A stretch of DNA of 64,000 nt from the NCBI GenBank assembly GCA_029962745.1, contig CM057155.1, forward strand, positions 30,686,896 to 30,750,895, written 5' to 3'. Shown here piece after piece: positions 10,838 through 22,557 of this stretch. The stretch is from Echinometra lucunter (taxonomy: Eukaryota > Echinodermata > Echinoidea > Camarodonta > Echinometridae). The translations under genes were made by a program, and so were the position numbers. Below the pieces are notes generated by a model. The model ran no database searches. It was not told where the DNA came from and saw only the letters and a program-made list of their open reading frames with translations. The stretch's first letter is position 1. Each line of letters opens with the position of its first letter.

Positions 10838-12385
10838 TCACAGTCCAAACATGTGAGTTGCAGGGAATCCAGGAACAAAATCCTTGATGGCATCGGGATT
10901 TGAGCTCCTGTAATCCAGTAACTCCTCCATGCACTGTATAGCGATAGGATCAAAGGACATGTAGAACTTGTTGGCAAAGAGTTGGGGAGCTACGGCAAGG
11001 TGTTGCAGGTAGCCAGCACCAAAGATGCAGATGTTCCTGACGTATTTGCCCACACACTCGGGCGTCTTGAATGTGTTCTTCCAGTGTATAAATCTCACGG
11101 TGCTATTCCAGGATGACTTTGTGTAGCCTCCAGGAACACCTAGGATTCTCTGGAGGGTCACCCAGTAATGCTCGTCAGGACTGTAGGTGTCCTCGCTGTA
11201 CTTCAGCAAGTCAATGGCCGTCTTATTGTGGATGACATAGTGGACGAATTGTCGGGTGGCTGCGTAATAGGCATTACCGAAGAAGAACTTGAAATCCTGC
11301 GGAGGTGGGGGCTTGGTGACATCTTTCATCTTAATCATCATGTTATTGCGGAATTCATGGTGCAAGCGAGTCCGTTGATCAAACCAGTCCGGTGCAACAA
11401 CGCCGGGGATGTCGTTGTGTCCTTGGAAAGCCTTCAACTGTTGGACGATCTCCAGATTGGTTTTAAGTGGCAAGTCATGCGCGCAGAGGTTCAAGACGTA
11501 CTTCCAAGGTTCCGGCCGCAATAGGAGATCGGACATGCAGTTGACGTCTGCTTGGAGGCGACTAGAATGAGCGTAGTTTACCTTGACTGGATTAGAAGCT
11601 ATGAAGACATTTGGCAAGCACTCAGCAAGCGATCGAACGGCTGATTGAAATGTCGCAGGAGATTTGGCATCGGGATGTATACAATACACGTTCTGTGGTT
11701 GGTACACAACACGGAGTAACCGCTCAAGTTGCGACGATTCCGAATGCGTGACTATGATGTACGCGATGGGAAACTCTGCTTCCTCCCGAGACCTCGGGGA
11801 TGTCGGATACCGTCGAACACTTCGATAACGATCGCAGTCGCTAGTCCAATTCTTGACGACATGGTCAATGGGTATCTTCCTGCGATTCTCCCTAAGGGTT
11901 TTTGCAGCCAAATTGATGGCTTGACGCTCTCCTCGTACGACTGCCGCGCAGTTGACCGGAGTATAGTGCTTGTGATATGTAGAAACGAAAGATGAGTCCC
12001 ACTTTCCCTCATCATAGAGCTTTTTCTTAGCTGTAAACCTTGTCTCCGAAATGTTTGGCTTCCCCAGTGAAATCTTTTTAGTGTCACTCGCAACAGTTAA
12101 GCCAACAAAGGCAGGAGTATTGGTTGGTTTATTTGCAGGATAAATGTAATTGCCTGCTGATTGTAGTCTTAGCTGATCTTGATCTGAGTCGACTACGACA
12201 CGATGTCTCCATCTCTGGTATAAGGAAAACTGGATGAAACTGACCACAGCAATAGCAATGACTAAATAACAGAGAGATGCCCAAGTCGTCCTCAGGGAGT
12301 ATCTACTACTGTAGCGCCTCAACTTACTGATGATAAACATTTTGTTTCTGTTATGTCCTAATTCATACTCAGTTATATCTTTCAT
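10838..12385 (-). CDS. Core-2 type beta-1,6-N-acetylglucosaminyltransferase (GT14, GCNT family)
   Basis: Golgi type II membrane enzyme expected to add GlcNAc in beta-1,6 linkage to a galactose/GalNAc acceptor, making branched O-glycans. The frame encodes 515 residues in one exon from the first ATG; the frame stays open a further 24 nt to a TTG, which I do not use. Visible parts are a short basic cytoplasmic tail, one membrane anchor at about 35-56, a stem, then the GT14 domain from about 205 (PIAYIIVTHS). The family motif YSPDEHYW lies near 401-408, with Glu405 at the position of the catalytic base of mouse C2GnT1. Exactly nine cysteines occur in the lumenal part (146, 184, 235, 256, 283, 301, 444, 453, 485), the count known for C2GnT enzymes. 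N-glycosylation sequons are at 111, 179, 387 and 427. The GCNT paralogue (1, 3 or 4) and the acceptor cannot be fixed from this sequence. Confidence 0.93.
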   Translation of the reverse strand: MKDITEYELGHNRNKMFIISKLRRYSSRYSLRTTWASLCYLVIAIAVVSFIQFSLYQRWRHRVVVDSDQDQLRLQSAGNYIYPANKPTNTPAFVGLTVASDTKKISLGKPNISETRFTAKKKLYDEGKWDSSFVSTYHKHYTPVNCAAVVRGERQAINLAAKTLRENRRKIPIDHVVKNWTSDCDRYRSVRRYPTSPRSREEAEFPIAYIIVTHSESSQLERLLRVVYQPQNVYCIHPDAKSPATFQSAVRSLAECLPNVFIASNPVKVNYAHSSRLQADVNCMSDLLLRPEPWKYVLNLCAHDLPLKTNLEIVQQLKAFQGHNDIPGVVAPDWFDQRTRLHHEFRNNMMIKMKDVTKPPPPQDFKFFFGNAYYAATRQFVHYVIHNKTAIDLLKYSEDTYSPDEHYWVTLQRILGVPGGYTKSSWNSTVRFIHWKNTFKTPECVGKYVRNICIFGAGYLQHLAVAPQLFANKFYMSFDPIAIQCMEELLDYRSSNPDAIKDFVPGFPATHMFGL

Positions 12386-12513
12386 CAGTTGTAGTTTGAC
12401 ATTGTTCAAGTCAATTATGTCGCAGGTTTCTTACGTCTCAGGAAATAAGTATGCTTCATATAAGTACTTGATAATTACAAACTACCAACTTTCCCTGCCA
12501 GTTAGATGTGATG

Positions 12514-12521
12514 TGACGTCA
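12514..12521. promoter_or_regulatory. Perfect CRE palindrome TGACGTCA
   Basis: A full cAMP-response element lies 129 bp upstream of the GT14 start codon, inside a larger near-palindrome (gatgtgacgtcacatgtgac) and followed by a second TGACGTC. CRE function at promoter-proximal positions is established for animals; use here is inferred. Confidence 0.4.
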
Positions 12522-13509
12522 CATGTGACGTCCACATGTGTCCTCTTGCTTGAGCTCAAGACTAGTGCTAGTTATGTACATGTGGAAGCAGGAAGTCTTA
12601 CCGTACTCTTCAAAATGTATCTAGGAGTATGTGGAACTCGAACAGTTCATTTCTGAAGACTCCGATCAATCTCAGACTGTTTAATGGTATACTTGAAAGC
12701 TTCTGTTTTGCTTTGGTTGTGTAGGTCTTACCTCATGAGTTTTAACTTGTCCAGGGCACATGGGAAAGTAGCATCCCCTGGAACCTGAATGATAACAAAC
12801 AGTACACCGTTACGAACACATAGAGTAAAATTAATGAGACAATTTCATACCGTTTCAGTAAAAACAAGATTCATGGTCATTATGATATTTTGTTGTGCGG
12901 CGGTATCACTTCAAAAACAAAACTGAAAAAATGAGCGATCCAACGTTTACGATGACGACAACTATTTTCATGATCAAACTAAAGTATGCCCTACCGTGAG
13001 GGCACGGGCACAATTTCGACCGGGAGGGGGGGGGGTGGTGGTGGTGGAAATCATTACTCTTTACAGTGATATCCACTGTTAATGCGTGGGGTTATGAACA
13101 TAGACTTTTGATCTATACTGAAAAAAAGTTTAATGTCGAAATGACGAAACTGAACAGTCACTAGTACAAAACAGAACTTTTATCAGCTTGCTTCCTTGCT
13201 CGAAAAATTAAAAAAAAAAAACCTAGCCATATTGGGCATTCACAACCAATTTCCGTTTTTTAGTCATAAGTCCTATTTTATTTCTCCCCTTCCATGACAG
13301 AAGTAGTTTACCACTATCTATTTGTATAATATTTTTATCAACGATATCCAAAATTCCGCAAAATAATATTCTTTCTTTTCTGCTGACGATACGAATGTGC
13401 TTCTGTCACATCCAGATCCCATTATCTTGATCTACTCTCAATATTGAACTACATGAACTGTTGCGATGGATAAGAGCCATTAAGTTATTACTAAATACAC
13501 ACACACACA

Positions 13510-13556
<47 letters not shown>

Positions 13557-15464
13557 TTGTATGCTCTTCAATTGATGTAAGTTTTGATTCATCCAGGTAG
13601 AGTTCAATTAGAAATAAATACTAAATCAATGCTCTTTATTTTCTATAGAAAAAATACCACAAAATATTGAATTAGATATTAATACTAAAATCGAAGTCGT
13701 CCCTTCAACGAAATAACGTTTCCTGGAGATGCCGTACTGATGTTTTGTTTACTTAAAATAATACATGAAGATAAATCAGATATATCGTTATAACCTTGGT
13801 CAATTCTTGTACCAGCTGAATATTAACTGCTACCTACAATTAACAACTTAATGTTTCACAAAAATAAAAATATACACAAATACCCCCACACTTCAATATG
13901 ATGAATTCCATTACCAGTAACTAAAACTATACCTATCATTTAATTTATTTTCACCTTCACTGGGCCTCAAATTTGTATACCCTTGATCACTTATACATGT
14001 ACAAGCTTATCTGAGATAAGCTGGTACTCCATATTAGTCTCAATGGCTTGAGTGTGTATTCCCAGGTGTTTGAGCTTGGTAGAAATCACACATGAGAGGA
14101 AAATAATTGTTTAAAATTCCATTTTCAACTCTGAATCCCCAAATTTGTGGCATATTAAGATTTGAAGAGTCCCTGAATGAGATAATCTAGCAAATAAAAA
14201 AAAAAAGAAATCTTGCTTAGGGTAATTTTGTTGTCTGTTTTTGACTGCTGCAACGGTGAATGTTAATTCGCTACAGTCCGATATACGTTTGGCCCTGTGA
14301 GTGACCCTTGATAATGATAATAGCATCAAGGATGCCCCAAGTTCAAGCTAAGGAAATTCCTTTTAGGGTGTCGACTTAAGAACTCGTTATCTTCAAATTT
14401 CTAATGTTTCATTCTCAATCTTGGTTCACTCATCCGTATACTCCTGTCCAGTCTTCTCCTGTCGGTCCATGTGTTGTTTGTGTGAGTGTGCGTGCACTCT
14501 CTCGTCCTTGTCCCTCTTTTGTCTTCTGTGTCACTGTTTTCCACCATGTTTTATCCATCCATCCATCTATTTATCTATCTTCTCACATGTTCCTATTTTA
14601 TAGATTTCACTACTAAGTCATAGGGGCCCGAAATCTACAAGCCTGGCTTTTTAGCGTTACCTACAATTTCGACCAAATATATTTACTGGCATGAGAATTT
14701 ATTTACTGGCATGAGAATTTCTTTTGATATGAATTCGAATATGAATGTTATCATGCTACAGCAGTTATTGTTCATTTACTATTTTTTCAATATGTACATA
14801 ACACTTTATATTTTATTTGTTGGAAATGAAAATAAATGAAATAAAATGAAATGAAATTCGTCGCTCCATTGCGGAAACCGAGAATAATGGAATATTGCAC
14901 TTTTCCCCACTCTTCTGCTCATTACATGTGCTATAGAGGGAAATATAGCTCTGTCTGTGTGACCGTCTTTCCAGCAGTAAGGCTTTATCATTCGAGTCGA
15001 GTAACTCATTTTGGCCTAATGTTCTGACCACTTCTTCCAGTATGTGGCGTAGTAATGTGATACTTACCTGAAGAGATGAAAAAGCAATATTAGACAGCAA
15101 TGGCTCATCTGACATCTGATGCAAAATCACTCTTTGGGCTCTTGTTACGCTCCTCTTAGTTGTCCTGTTGGCCACTATAAATTGCCGTTTCTTGTGTGCG
15201 GTCAGAACAATGTCCCGTGGTTCTAAAACCGGTAAGCTCACAATGACATGCCAATCGAACATACCAGGTGAACAAGAAATGCATATTGACCAGGTTATCG
15301 ATTCGCACAATGAATGGCCACTCCTGCCAACTGCACCGGCATCTACACTGAACGTATTTGGTGCCGTTCACTTCCGGGCGAGGTCGTTTTGACAGGATCC
15401 ATGATAAATCGTCCTAGATATCCTAGAACATTTCAAACACAGCGCAAAATCCAGATAGAAAGAG
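12522..15464. other. Gene-free stretch with a (CA)n microsatellite and a retroelement-like 3' end
   Basis: Holds a G run near 13025, a (CA)n tract at about 13497-13552, and ccat/ctat repeats near 14545-14585. At 14820-14860 the word gaaataaaatgaaatgaaat resembles a non-LTR retrotransposon tail. A possible lone exon around 15068-15175 on the minus strand is discussed among rejected items. Confidence 0.5.
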
Positions 15465-15468
15465 ATCA

Positions 15469-15607
15469 GGGAAGCGTTTCATGAAGAGTTTTGTCGGTGA
15501 AAATCACCGACAAATGTTATAAGCTACTGAAAATCCTCACATCTGACTGGCTGAAAGCAAATTAGTCAGTGAAAATCACCGACAAAACTCTTAATGAAAC
15601 GCTCCCC
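15469..15607. mobile_element. 'cgttt(c)at' MITE, TTGTCGGTGA subtype
   Basis: Ends agcgtttcatgaagagtttt and its inverse (atgaaacgctcccc), with gtcggtgaaaatcaccgac, itself a palindrome, occurring at each side of the interior. Confidence 0.75.
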
Positions 15608-18239
15608 TGATTTGATCACAATTACTTGTGTTCATTTCTGCACTGAGTAAGCCTTAAAAAAAAAACCAATATTTTTGCTCAATGATTTAATAGGAAAGTG
15701 TAGTTACTGAACATCTGCTGAAGAGACAATGGTGAAATTTGATCTGCATCTGGATCTGGATATGGTACTCTGAAAAGCTCCACTGGAGCATCATTCAGAA
15801 CGATGACGTGTAATTCTGCAAAACATGAAATGTCATAAGTGAAGCATGCACTTTGCTGCGTAATGCCGAGTCCCCCCAGTGTCGAGCTACCACGGTCCCC
15901 TATTGTTTAAGAGCACTGATGAGTGAAAAATCGGGGGTGTTGCTTCCAGCATTTGAGCTCGGCAATGCTTTTGTATGAGCAAGGAGTCTTAAAAGCTGGA
16001 GTCCCAACTAGCAACAAATTATTTCCAGTAGCTGTCCCTTTCTAAGGTTGCACAATAGAATCTACAGGTGTGCTGTTGCCTTTGATGTCCGAGGTTCGAT
16101 GCCGCCAACATTATGGGAAAGCTTGAGTAGTGATTTTGTCTCAAATAGAATATCGTTAATATTTCACTTTTCATTTGAATTAACAGAGAGAAAATTGAAC
16201 AGCTGATAAAATATGAATACAAAAGCCTAATTGTGTCCAGAAATTTCCGTATGTCGCATGATAGCAGTTATAATTTGTGAAAAATAGTAAAATTTTACGA
16301 TCCTAAAACCCGCAATTTGACACTTTTCCGATTACTTGCGGCAAACGAAAATGAAAAGGGAATTTGTTAAAGTACAGTTATTTATGATGTTATATATCAG
16401 ACTAGTGCCACACATGCCCAGTCGAGTAATTTTGATTCATGTTTCACGAAATGTTGAACCATTTCCTTTCGCTTGCCTCCTGACAAGGTAAGCACTGTGT
16501 GTACTGCTCGTATTATCAGACGAGTGGTAGCGAAAAGTAATTATCATTACAACAGCATAATATTTCCCTTTGAAAATGGCCCGTAAGTTTACAGCCAGGT
16601 AGGAACCTTTTGTCTACGCATCTGCAAGGAAGATCCAGTTAAGCAAATGCCTGACATATTTTTGTCTGGCGGCATCGAACATGGTTCAAAGGGAATGAGT
16701 TAGATGTGACTCCAACTCTGGAAACTCCTTGGTATGAGCCATGAAATTGGAAATGAGCTGTGACTACCAAAGGGATACCTTTAAACATGGTGTACTTTGT
16801 AGACGCTGCTTCATAGATATCAATATCTCTCATAAATCGTTACTGACAAAATTATTACAATGAAAATAAACTTGATATAAATACTTTGTGCCATCATTTA
16901 AAATTGCCAAGGGGAAACTGGAAATTAACATTAAAATGGGATTAAACAGTAATGAACTGCAGTTTACTAAAGTTTGAGTAACCTAAATTCAGTCGACATT
17001 TTGCCTTCTCTTTATCGACTCTCTGAAACATTATTATTTGGAAAAATTTAACTCCTTTGAAAAGCAATGCCCCCCCCCCTGTAGAAAATGTCGCCGCCCA
17101 CGAAGCGCCTACTGGTTGTGTAGTTAATGAACCTACGTGTGACACTATACAGTAAAGTGACATCACTGAAAGATCAAATCATCAATTATATCAAATGTTT
17201 ATGCATGCCTCCACTACTGTAACAATGGTTACTAGTGACAACCCTAAAGATCCCATGAAATTTTTCCGACATAGCAACACCGAATGTATGCCATCTGTAT
17301 TCTGACCGATGGAATTCAATAACTTGTAGCAGGTGAATACAGATACTCGTCATAGAAAGGTAGTGGAGTAGAAGCCGCTTACTCCCATAACTTTGAATAT
17401 TTTGGTATATTCGAAGAACAGATATAAAAGGGAAAATGCACCTCTATACACCCATCTTGACTTATATATCTCTTAGTTATTAGGAGATAGGAAGAAATGG
17501 CCAAACCGACTCCATGATCCATCGCAACGAAATTGCGATATTCAGAAATTTTTTTTTTTGGGTTTAATATTTGTGTATTAAGTTTAATATTTGTGTATTA
17601 AACAATGTAATAGTTGTTCATTGTAGGTGCAAACATTTTCTTTTCTCAGTATACCGTTTCTCTGCCTTATATGTATTTTGTATGATATCATAATAGTCAC
17701 AGATATTATTTTTAGCTTTACCATCACACCTGCAGATTTAAAGGCTCACTCTCCTGTCACCGTGGTGACCTGTTAACTAATGTATTCAAATTTATGCACG
17801 TTTCTCTCTAGAACCCTTGTTTCAGTTCACCTGTTATACATAATGGCATCTGAATAGATGGAATCCAGTTTCCATACATTAGTTGTTGCTATGTCGGGCA
17901 AGTCTCTGGCGAGATTCCCATTTGCAAGGAAAACTTTTGTTCAACAAGTATGCATGAAATTAGTAAACAGGCCTATTCTGCAGCTTACAGTTCATTGCCG
18001 GCTAGTCGTTATTCCAATTTTTCATTTCTATCATGTTGTTTGACGTGCGTTTTTGTTATTAGGGTGGAAATAAAAATGGAATTTAAAAAGTTATAGAAAG
18101 CTGCGTTGACGGGCTGTACTTCTTTAAATGGGGGATAGTGGGAGAATAGGGCGGGTAGGAGGGAGGAAAGGGAAGGATTAAAAGCATAGAAAGAGAAAAG
18201 GGGAAGTGTGGGAGGATGACCGACGAATGACGAAGATAA
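15608..18239. other. Gene-free stretch
   Basis: No gene recognised in 2.6 kb. It contains short frames without family features, a C run near 17070-17080 and a 22-bp duplication of gtttaatatttgtgtattaa near 17560-17601. Confidence 0.5.
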
Positions 18240-18262
18240 TTACGATGAGGATGATGGTGATT

Positions 18263-18315
<53 letters not shown>

Positions 18316-18370
18316 GATGATGATGGATAATGATGATGATAACAATAATAATAATGATGATGATGATGGA

Positions 18371-18405
<35 letters not shown>

Positions 18406-18510
18406 GAAAAAGATGATGGGGAAGAAGAAGAAGAAGAAGAAGAAGAAGAAGAAGAAGAAGAAGAAGAAGAAGAAGAAGAAGAAGAAGAAGAAGAAGAAGA
18501 AGAATGCAGA
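18240..18510. repeat. (GAT)n then (GAA)n trinucleotide array
   Basis: About 170 bp of gat-type triplets is followed by roughly 30 uninterrupted gaa triplets (18421-18502). On the minus strand it reads as poly-Phe/Ser/Ile, which is not a protein. Confidence 0.95.
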
Positions 18511-18964
18511 ATGCAGAAATTGGGGCAAGAGAAAGGCTGAAAAATACTGAAAGAAAAGGGGAAAGAGAATATCTAAAACAAGCTTAACAGAAATGTTCTT
18601 TATTAACTTCATCAAAAAATTTTAAATACATGTTTCTCTCTTTTTTTACAAGTGGTGCGAAAATTTATACGCCCAAAACGATTTGACCTCAGCGGTACTT
18701 GTCTTTGTTTTTCTTTTTCCACCGAGGAAAGTGAAAGCTCCATTTAAAAAAGCAGTCTGGAAGCACCTTCCATGATGTTTCCAGCCAGAAAATTGAGGAC
18801 AGGCATGCATACTGTTTTTCCTCCAGTCCACATAACTTTCACAGTCGCAATCTTCGAAGATTCATGCTGAAATCTTGCTTCCAACGGTTTGTTTTTTTCT
18901 AAGGATCACCTCTAAATTTTTGAAATAGAATAATTTTCATTATCCTTTTAATTTAGGATTTCAA

Positions 18965-19278
18965 TTATTTATCCATTCTGCTGATTAAACATGTTTATCT
19001 ATTTTATATTTGTTTTGGGCTGCCAAATTTTTTTTAAAATTGAAATTGCTTATAATGACAGTCCTTCTTCCGCAAATGATTTTATGTTTGATGAAATATG
19101 ACAATTTATCATTCCATGTTTGTTTTTGAAATATAATTGTTAATATACTGCTTATTTAGGATTCATTATCAAAGAGTTCTCTATTTCATATTACTGTATT
19201 TTATTTTCAATATGTTACCGAAAAAATGTTGCATTATATGAATGCAGAAGAAAATAAATCAAATCAAAATCAAATCAG
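18965..19278. repeat. Dispersed repeat with AAATC tail, copy 1
   Basis: Shares its whole length with 46287-46590: common words are ccgcaaatgattttatgttt and gaatgcagaa, and both end in aataaatcaaatcaaa. The tail style suggests the 3' end of a non-LTR retrotransposon or SINE. Confidence 0.7.
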
Positions 19279-19352
19279 ATTTTACGAGTTCCCAATTTAC
19301 AAACATGCACAGCATTCGGTCTGCTCAAACGATATTTTTCTTCAATCCATGT

Positions 19353-19583
19353 TAGGGGCGGCGTCAGGGTATTTTGATAGGGTGGGGGCAAGATGACCCA
19401 CAGGTGAATTTTTACCTTTTAAGTGAACAAACAGGGATATTATATAGTTGCATGACCCTGGCATCTCTTCCCCATACCCTTCTTTCCTGTTCTGCCTCTT
19501 TTCTTTTTCTTATTTATTCATTTTTTGATCACTTGAAAAATTATAGGGTTGGCCGCCCCCTGCCCCCTGTAGCGCCGCCCCTG
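19353..19583. mobile_element. hAT-type MITE with 8-bp target duplication (231 bp)
   Basis: Left end TAGGGGCGGCGTCAGGG; right end gtagcgccgcccctg, which inverts to CAGGGGCGGCGCTAC. It is flanked by ATCCATGT (19345-19352) and ATCCACGT (19584-19591), an 8-bp duplication with one mismatch. 8-bp duplications and CAGGG termini are characteristic of hAT transposons. Confidence 0.78.
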
Positions 19584-19655
19584 ATCCACGTACCGAGTGA
19601 TCCGCGATCAGATATGAGAATAAAAACAAAATAGTTCCTCTGGTTCAGTTAGTGA

Positions 19656-22166
19656 TCACTTCCTTTTTCCTTGAATGAATTCCTCTACATTTTGCTGTAC
19701 ACGTTGCGACGTGATTTGCTTTGCTACTTGTAGAGCGTCCTCATCCCGTCTTTCTTGCAACTGTTTCATCAAAGATGTTCGCATTTTCAACTTGCACTCA
19801 TGCCGAGTGGTGCCTAAAACGAGAACGCAAGAAATGAGCATAAAAAGGGNNNNNNNNNNNNNNNNNNNNNNNNNNNNNNNNNNNNNNNNNNNNNNNNNNN
19901 NNNNNNNNNNNNNNNNNNNNNNNNNNNNNNNNNNNNNNNNNNNNNNNNNNNNNNNNNNNNNNNNNNNNNNNNNNNNNNNNNNNNNNNNNNNNNNNNNNNN
20001 NNNNNNNNNNNNNNNNNNNNNNNNNNNNNNNNNNNNNNNNNNNNNNNNNNNNNNNNNNNNNNNNNNNNNNNNNNNNNNNNNNNNNNNNNNNNNNNNNNNN
20101 NNNNNNNNNNNNNNNNNNNNNNNNNNNNNNNNNNNNNNNNNNNNNNNNNNNNNNNNNNNNNNNNNNNNNNNNNNNNNNNNNNNNNNNNNNNNNNNNNNNN
20201 NNNNNNNNNNNNNNNNNNNNNNNNNNNNNNNNNNNNNNNNNNNNNNNNNNNNNNNNNNNNNNNNNNNNNNNNNNNNNNNNNNNNNNNNNNNNNNNNNNNN
20301 NNNNNNNNNNNNNNNNNNNNNNNNNNNNNNNNNNNNNNNNNNNNNNNNNAGACGAACCAACTGAAAAAGGAGAAGACCAAGAGGAAGGAGATAAAGAAAA
20401 AAAAATGGAAGCAGGAGGAGAAGAAAGCGAGAAAAAAATGGAAGCAGAAGTTGCAGGAGGTGAAGAAGAAATTAAAAAGAACAAGAAAAAGAAAACGAAA
20501 CAAAGGAAGTAGAAAAGAAGAAGAGGAATAGGAGTAAGAAAAAAAAAAGACAATTATCTCTTTACCTTTAATGCATACAAGAATTTTCCTATGCAAAATA
20601 GTGTTGTGGGCTAGCTTTATACAATTTCTCTTGTGTGACATAAGACCGGCATGAAATTCTAAAAGCGATGTTATTCCGCTATTGTTGGGATATCATCAGA
20701 ATATTAGAAACCTTCCAACGGAGATAGATCATTTTTTGTGCTATTCCTAATAAGGTACTTTTTAAAGGCATGTATTATGCAACAAATATGCTTGCATTTC
20801 GATGAAAGCGAAGTATACTTCGCATCTATTCTCTTTGGTAATAGTGCAGTATAGGTCTCGGTAGAAACAAGATTTCTCTCAGAAAATGAAACAAATGCCT
20901 GTCAATTTTATTAATTTGAGGGTCATTCTTAACTTTTTGACGATGATATTCAGATTATAGGCCTACATCAAAGTACAGAACTGTATATGGTATAAAAACT
21001 TTATATAATGTAGCATTAATTATTCCAAGGTACAAACGGCGAAGGAAATCCCTTACCCTCTTTGCTTCGTTGAGTCCTATGGTGTAAGGTCCCCTCGCCA
21101 TGATTCGGTAGTCACATGTCAACGCCGTCAAAGTACCGGCTGCAAAACAGTGACCCTACAAAGTCAAGAAGCAGATGAAATTAAAAACCTTGAAGATTTA
21201 TAAGTCACATGCAAATTGTCTAAATTCAGCAGAAGACAATTCTGCTTTGGCTGATATGGAATCTTTCTTCATTGCCATGACTGCTATCCCATAATGTCGG
21301 GATAATGTATCAAACATTATCTATCGGGTGGCTTGTTAATGTTAAGCAAATCGGCTCCCAAAGTTCTTAGTTATTGAGAGCAGGTTGTAATAGCGGTTGT
21401 AATAGCGGCCTTAACTTCACTAACTTCACATTAAAACTTGAACACTCTAACCCTGGATAAAACACTGTATTAACTAACCTAAGTCTAAATATTTATTTTA
21501 TCTAAAACCCAACTGAAGGTTGTACCACACAACCTCCCGTCACAATCGCTCTACCACAATTTTGTACACTAAGCGAATTCTGTAAACTGCTTCACCCCCT
21601 TCACCCATGGGCCAAACGCTAAACCTAACCCACTACATGAAACTCAACTTCATACCCATAAGATTAACCTAAAAGTCCCAAACTGGTTTTTCTCAAACCT
21701 TCAACTTGACGAAAGAAAGTTCGGTGCAGTTTTCGCTGTAGCACGATTGTTGGATTGACACCAACTACCAGGCCCTTTTCGCAAAACGTTTATTGAAAGT
21801 CTATGGTAAGTGATATAGAGAGGGGGAGGGGAGGGGAGAGAGAGGGGGAGGGAGAGGGAGAGAAACAAGGAAAGAAAGGGGACATTATGAACATGGCGGA
21901 CAAAGAAAGTGGACAAAATAAACAACCTCTCATTCTACCCTTCACAATGGTTCTAAAAGTCAAAAGAACATCCCTTCACAGCTATTATGTTTAATCATGT
22001 AGTTCCAGGTGAATATGCATATGACACCTGTTCCACATATTTTAGACAATAGCAGTGAAGGGATGTTCTTTTGACTACCAGAACCATTGTGAAGGGTAGA
22101 ATTAGGGGTTGTTTATTTTGTCCACTTTCTTTTTTGTGTCATGTTCATAGTGGGAGATAGATCGAT

Positions 22167-22229
<63 letters not shown>

Positions 22230-22509
22230 GGGAGGGGAAGGGGAAGCAAATACATGACAACTGGAGAGGGGTAGAAGCTGCTACTTACATTGATGGCAGC
22301 TATGATGGCGAGTCTACTTCCGTACTGTATCAGCCACCAGTCCTGTACGACCTTCCAAAAGTTTTGCACCTCGTCCAAAGATCTATGCAACAGTTCCTTA
22401 AGATCGATCCCGGCGGTGAAGAACTTTGGGCACGCCTGTTTTGAGATGCGAGAGAGAGAGAGAAAGAAAGAAAGAGAAAGAGAGAGAGAGAAGAGGAGAT
22501 GAGAGATGT

Positions 22510-22557
<48 letters not shown>

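Noticed and set aside
12386..12409. Extended N-terminus of the GT14 protein
   Set aside because: The extra residues begin with TTG; the first ATG is at 12385. Similar non-ATG extensions of the P450s at 32267 (GTG) and 58840 (TTG) were also dropped.
15068..15175. Possible minus-strand exon ending SNIAFSSLQ with a perfect GTAAGT donor
   Set aside because: No matching upstream or downstream exon and no recognisable family; a good donor by chance is common.
18178..18615. Long Phe/Ser/Ile or Lys/Asp/Met frames
   Set aside because: Translation of GAT and GAA trinucleotide arrays. The same applies to frames at 10599, 22145, 33156, 40485, 45822, 52905 and 54212.
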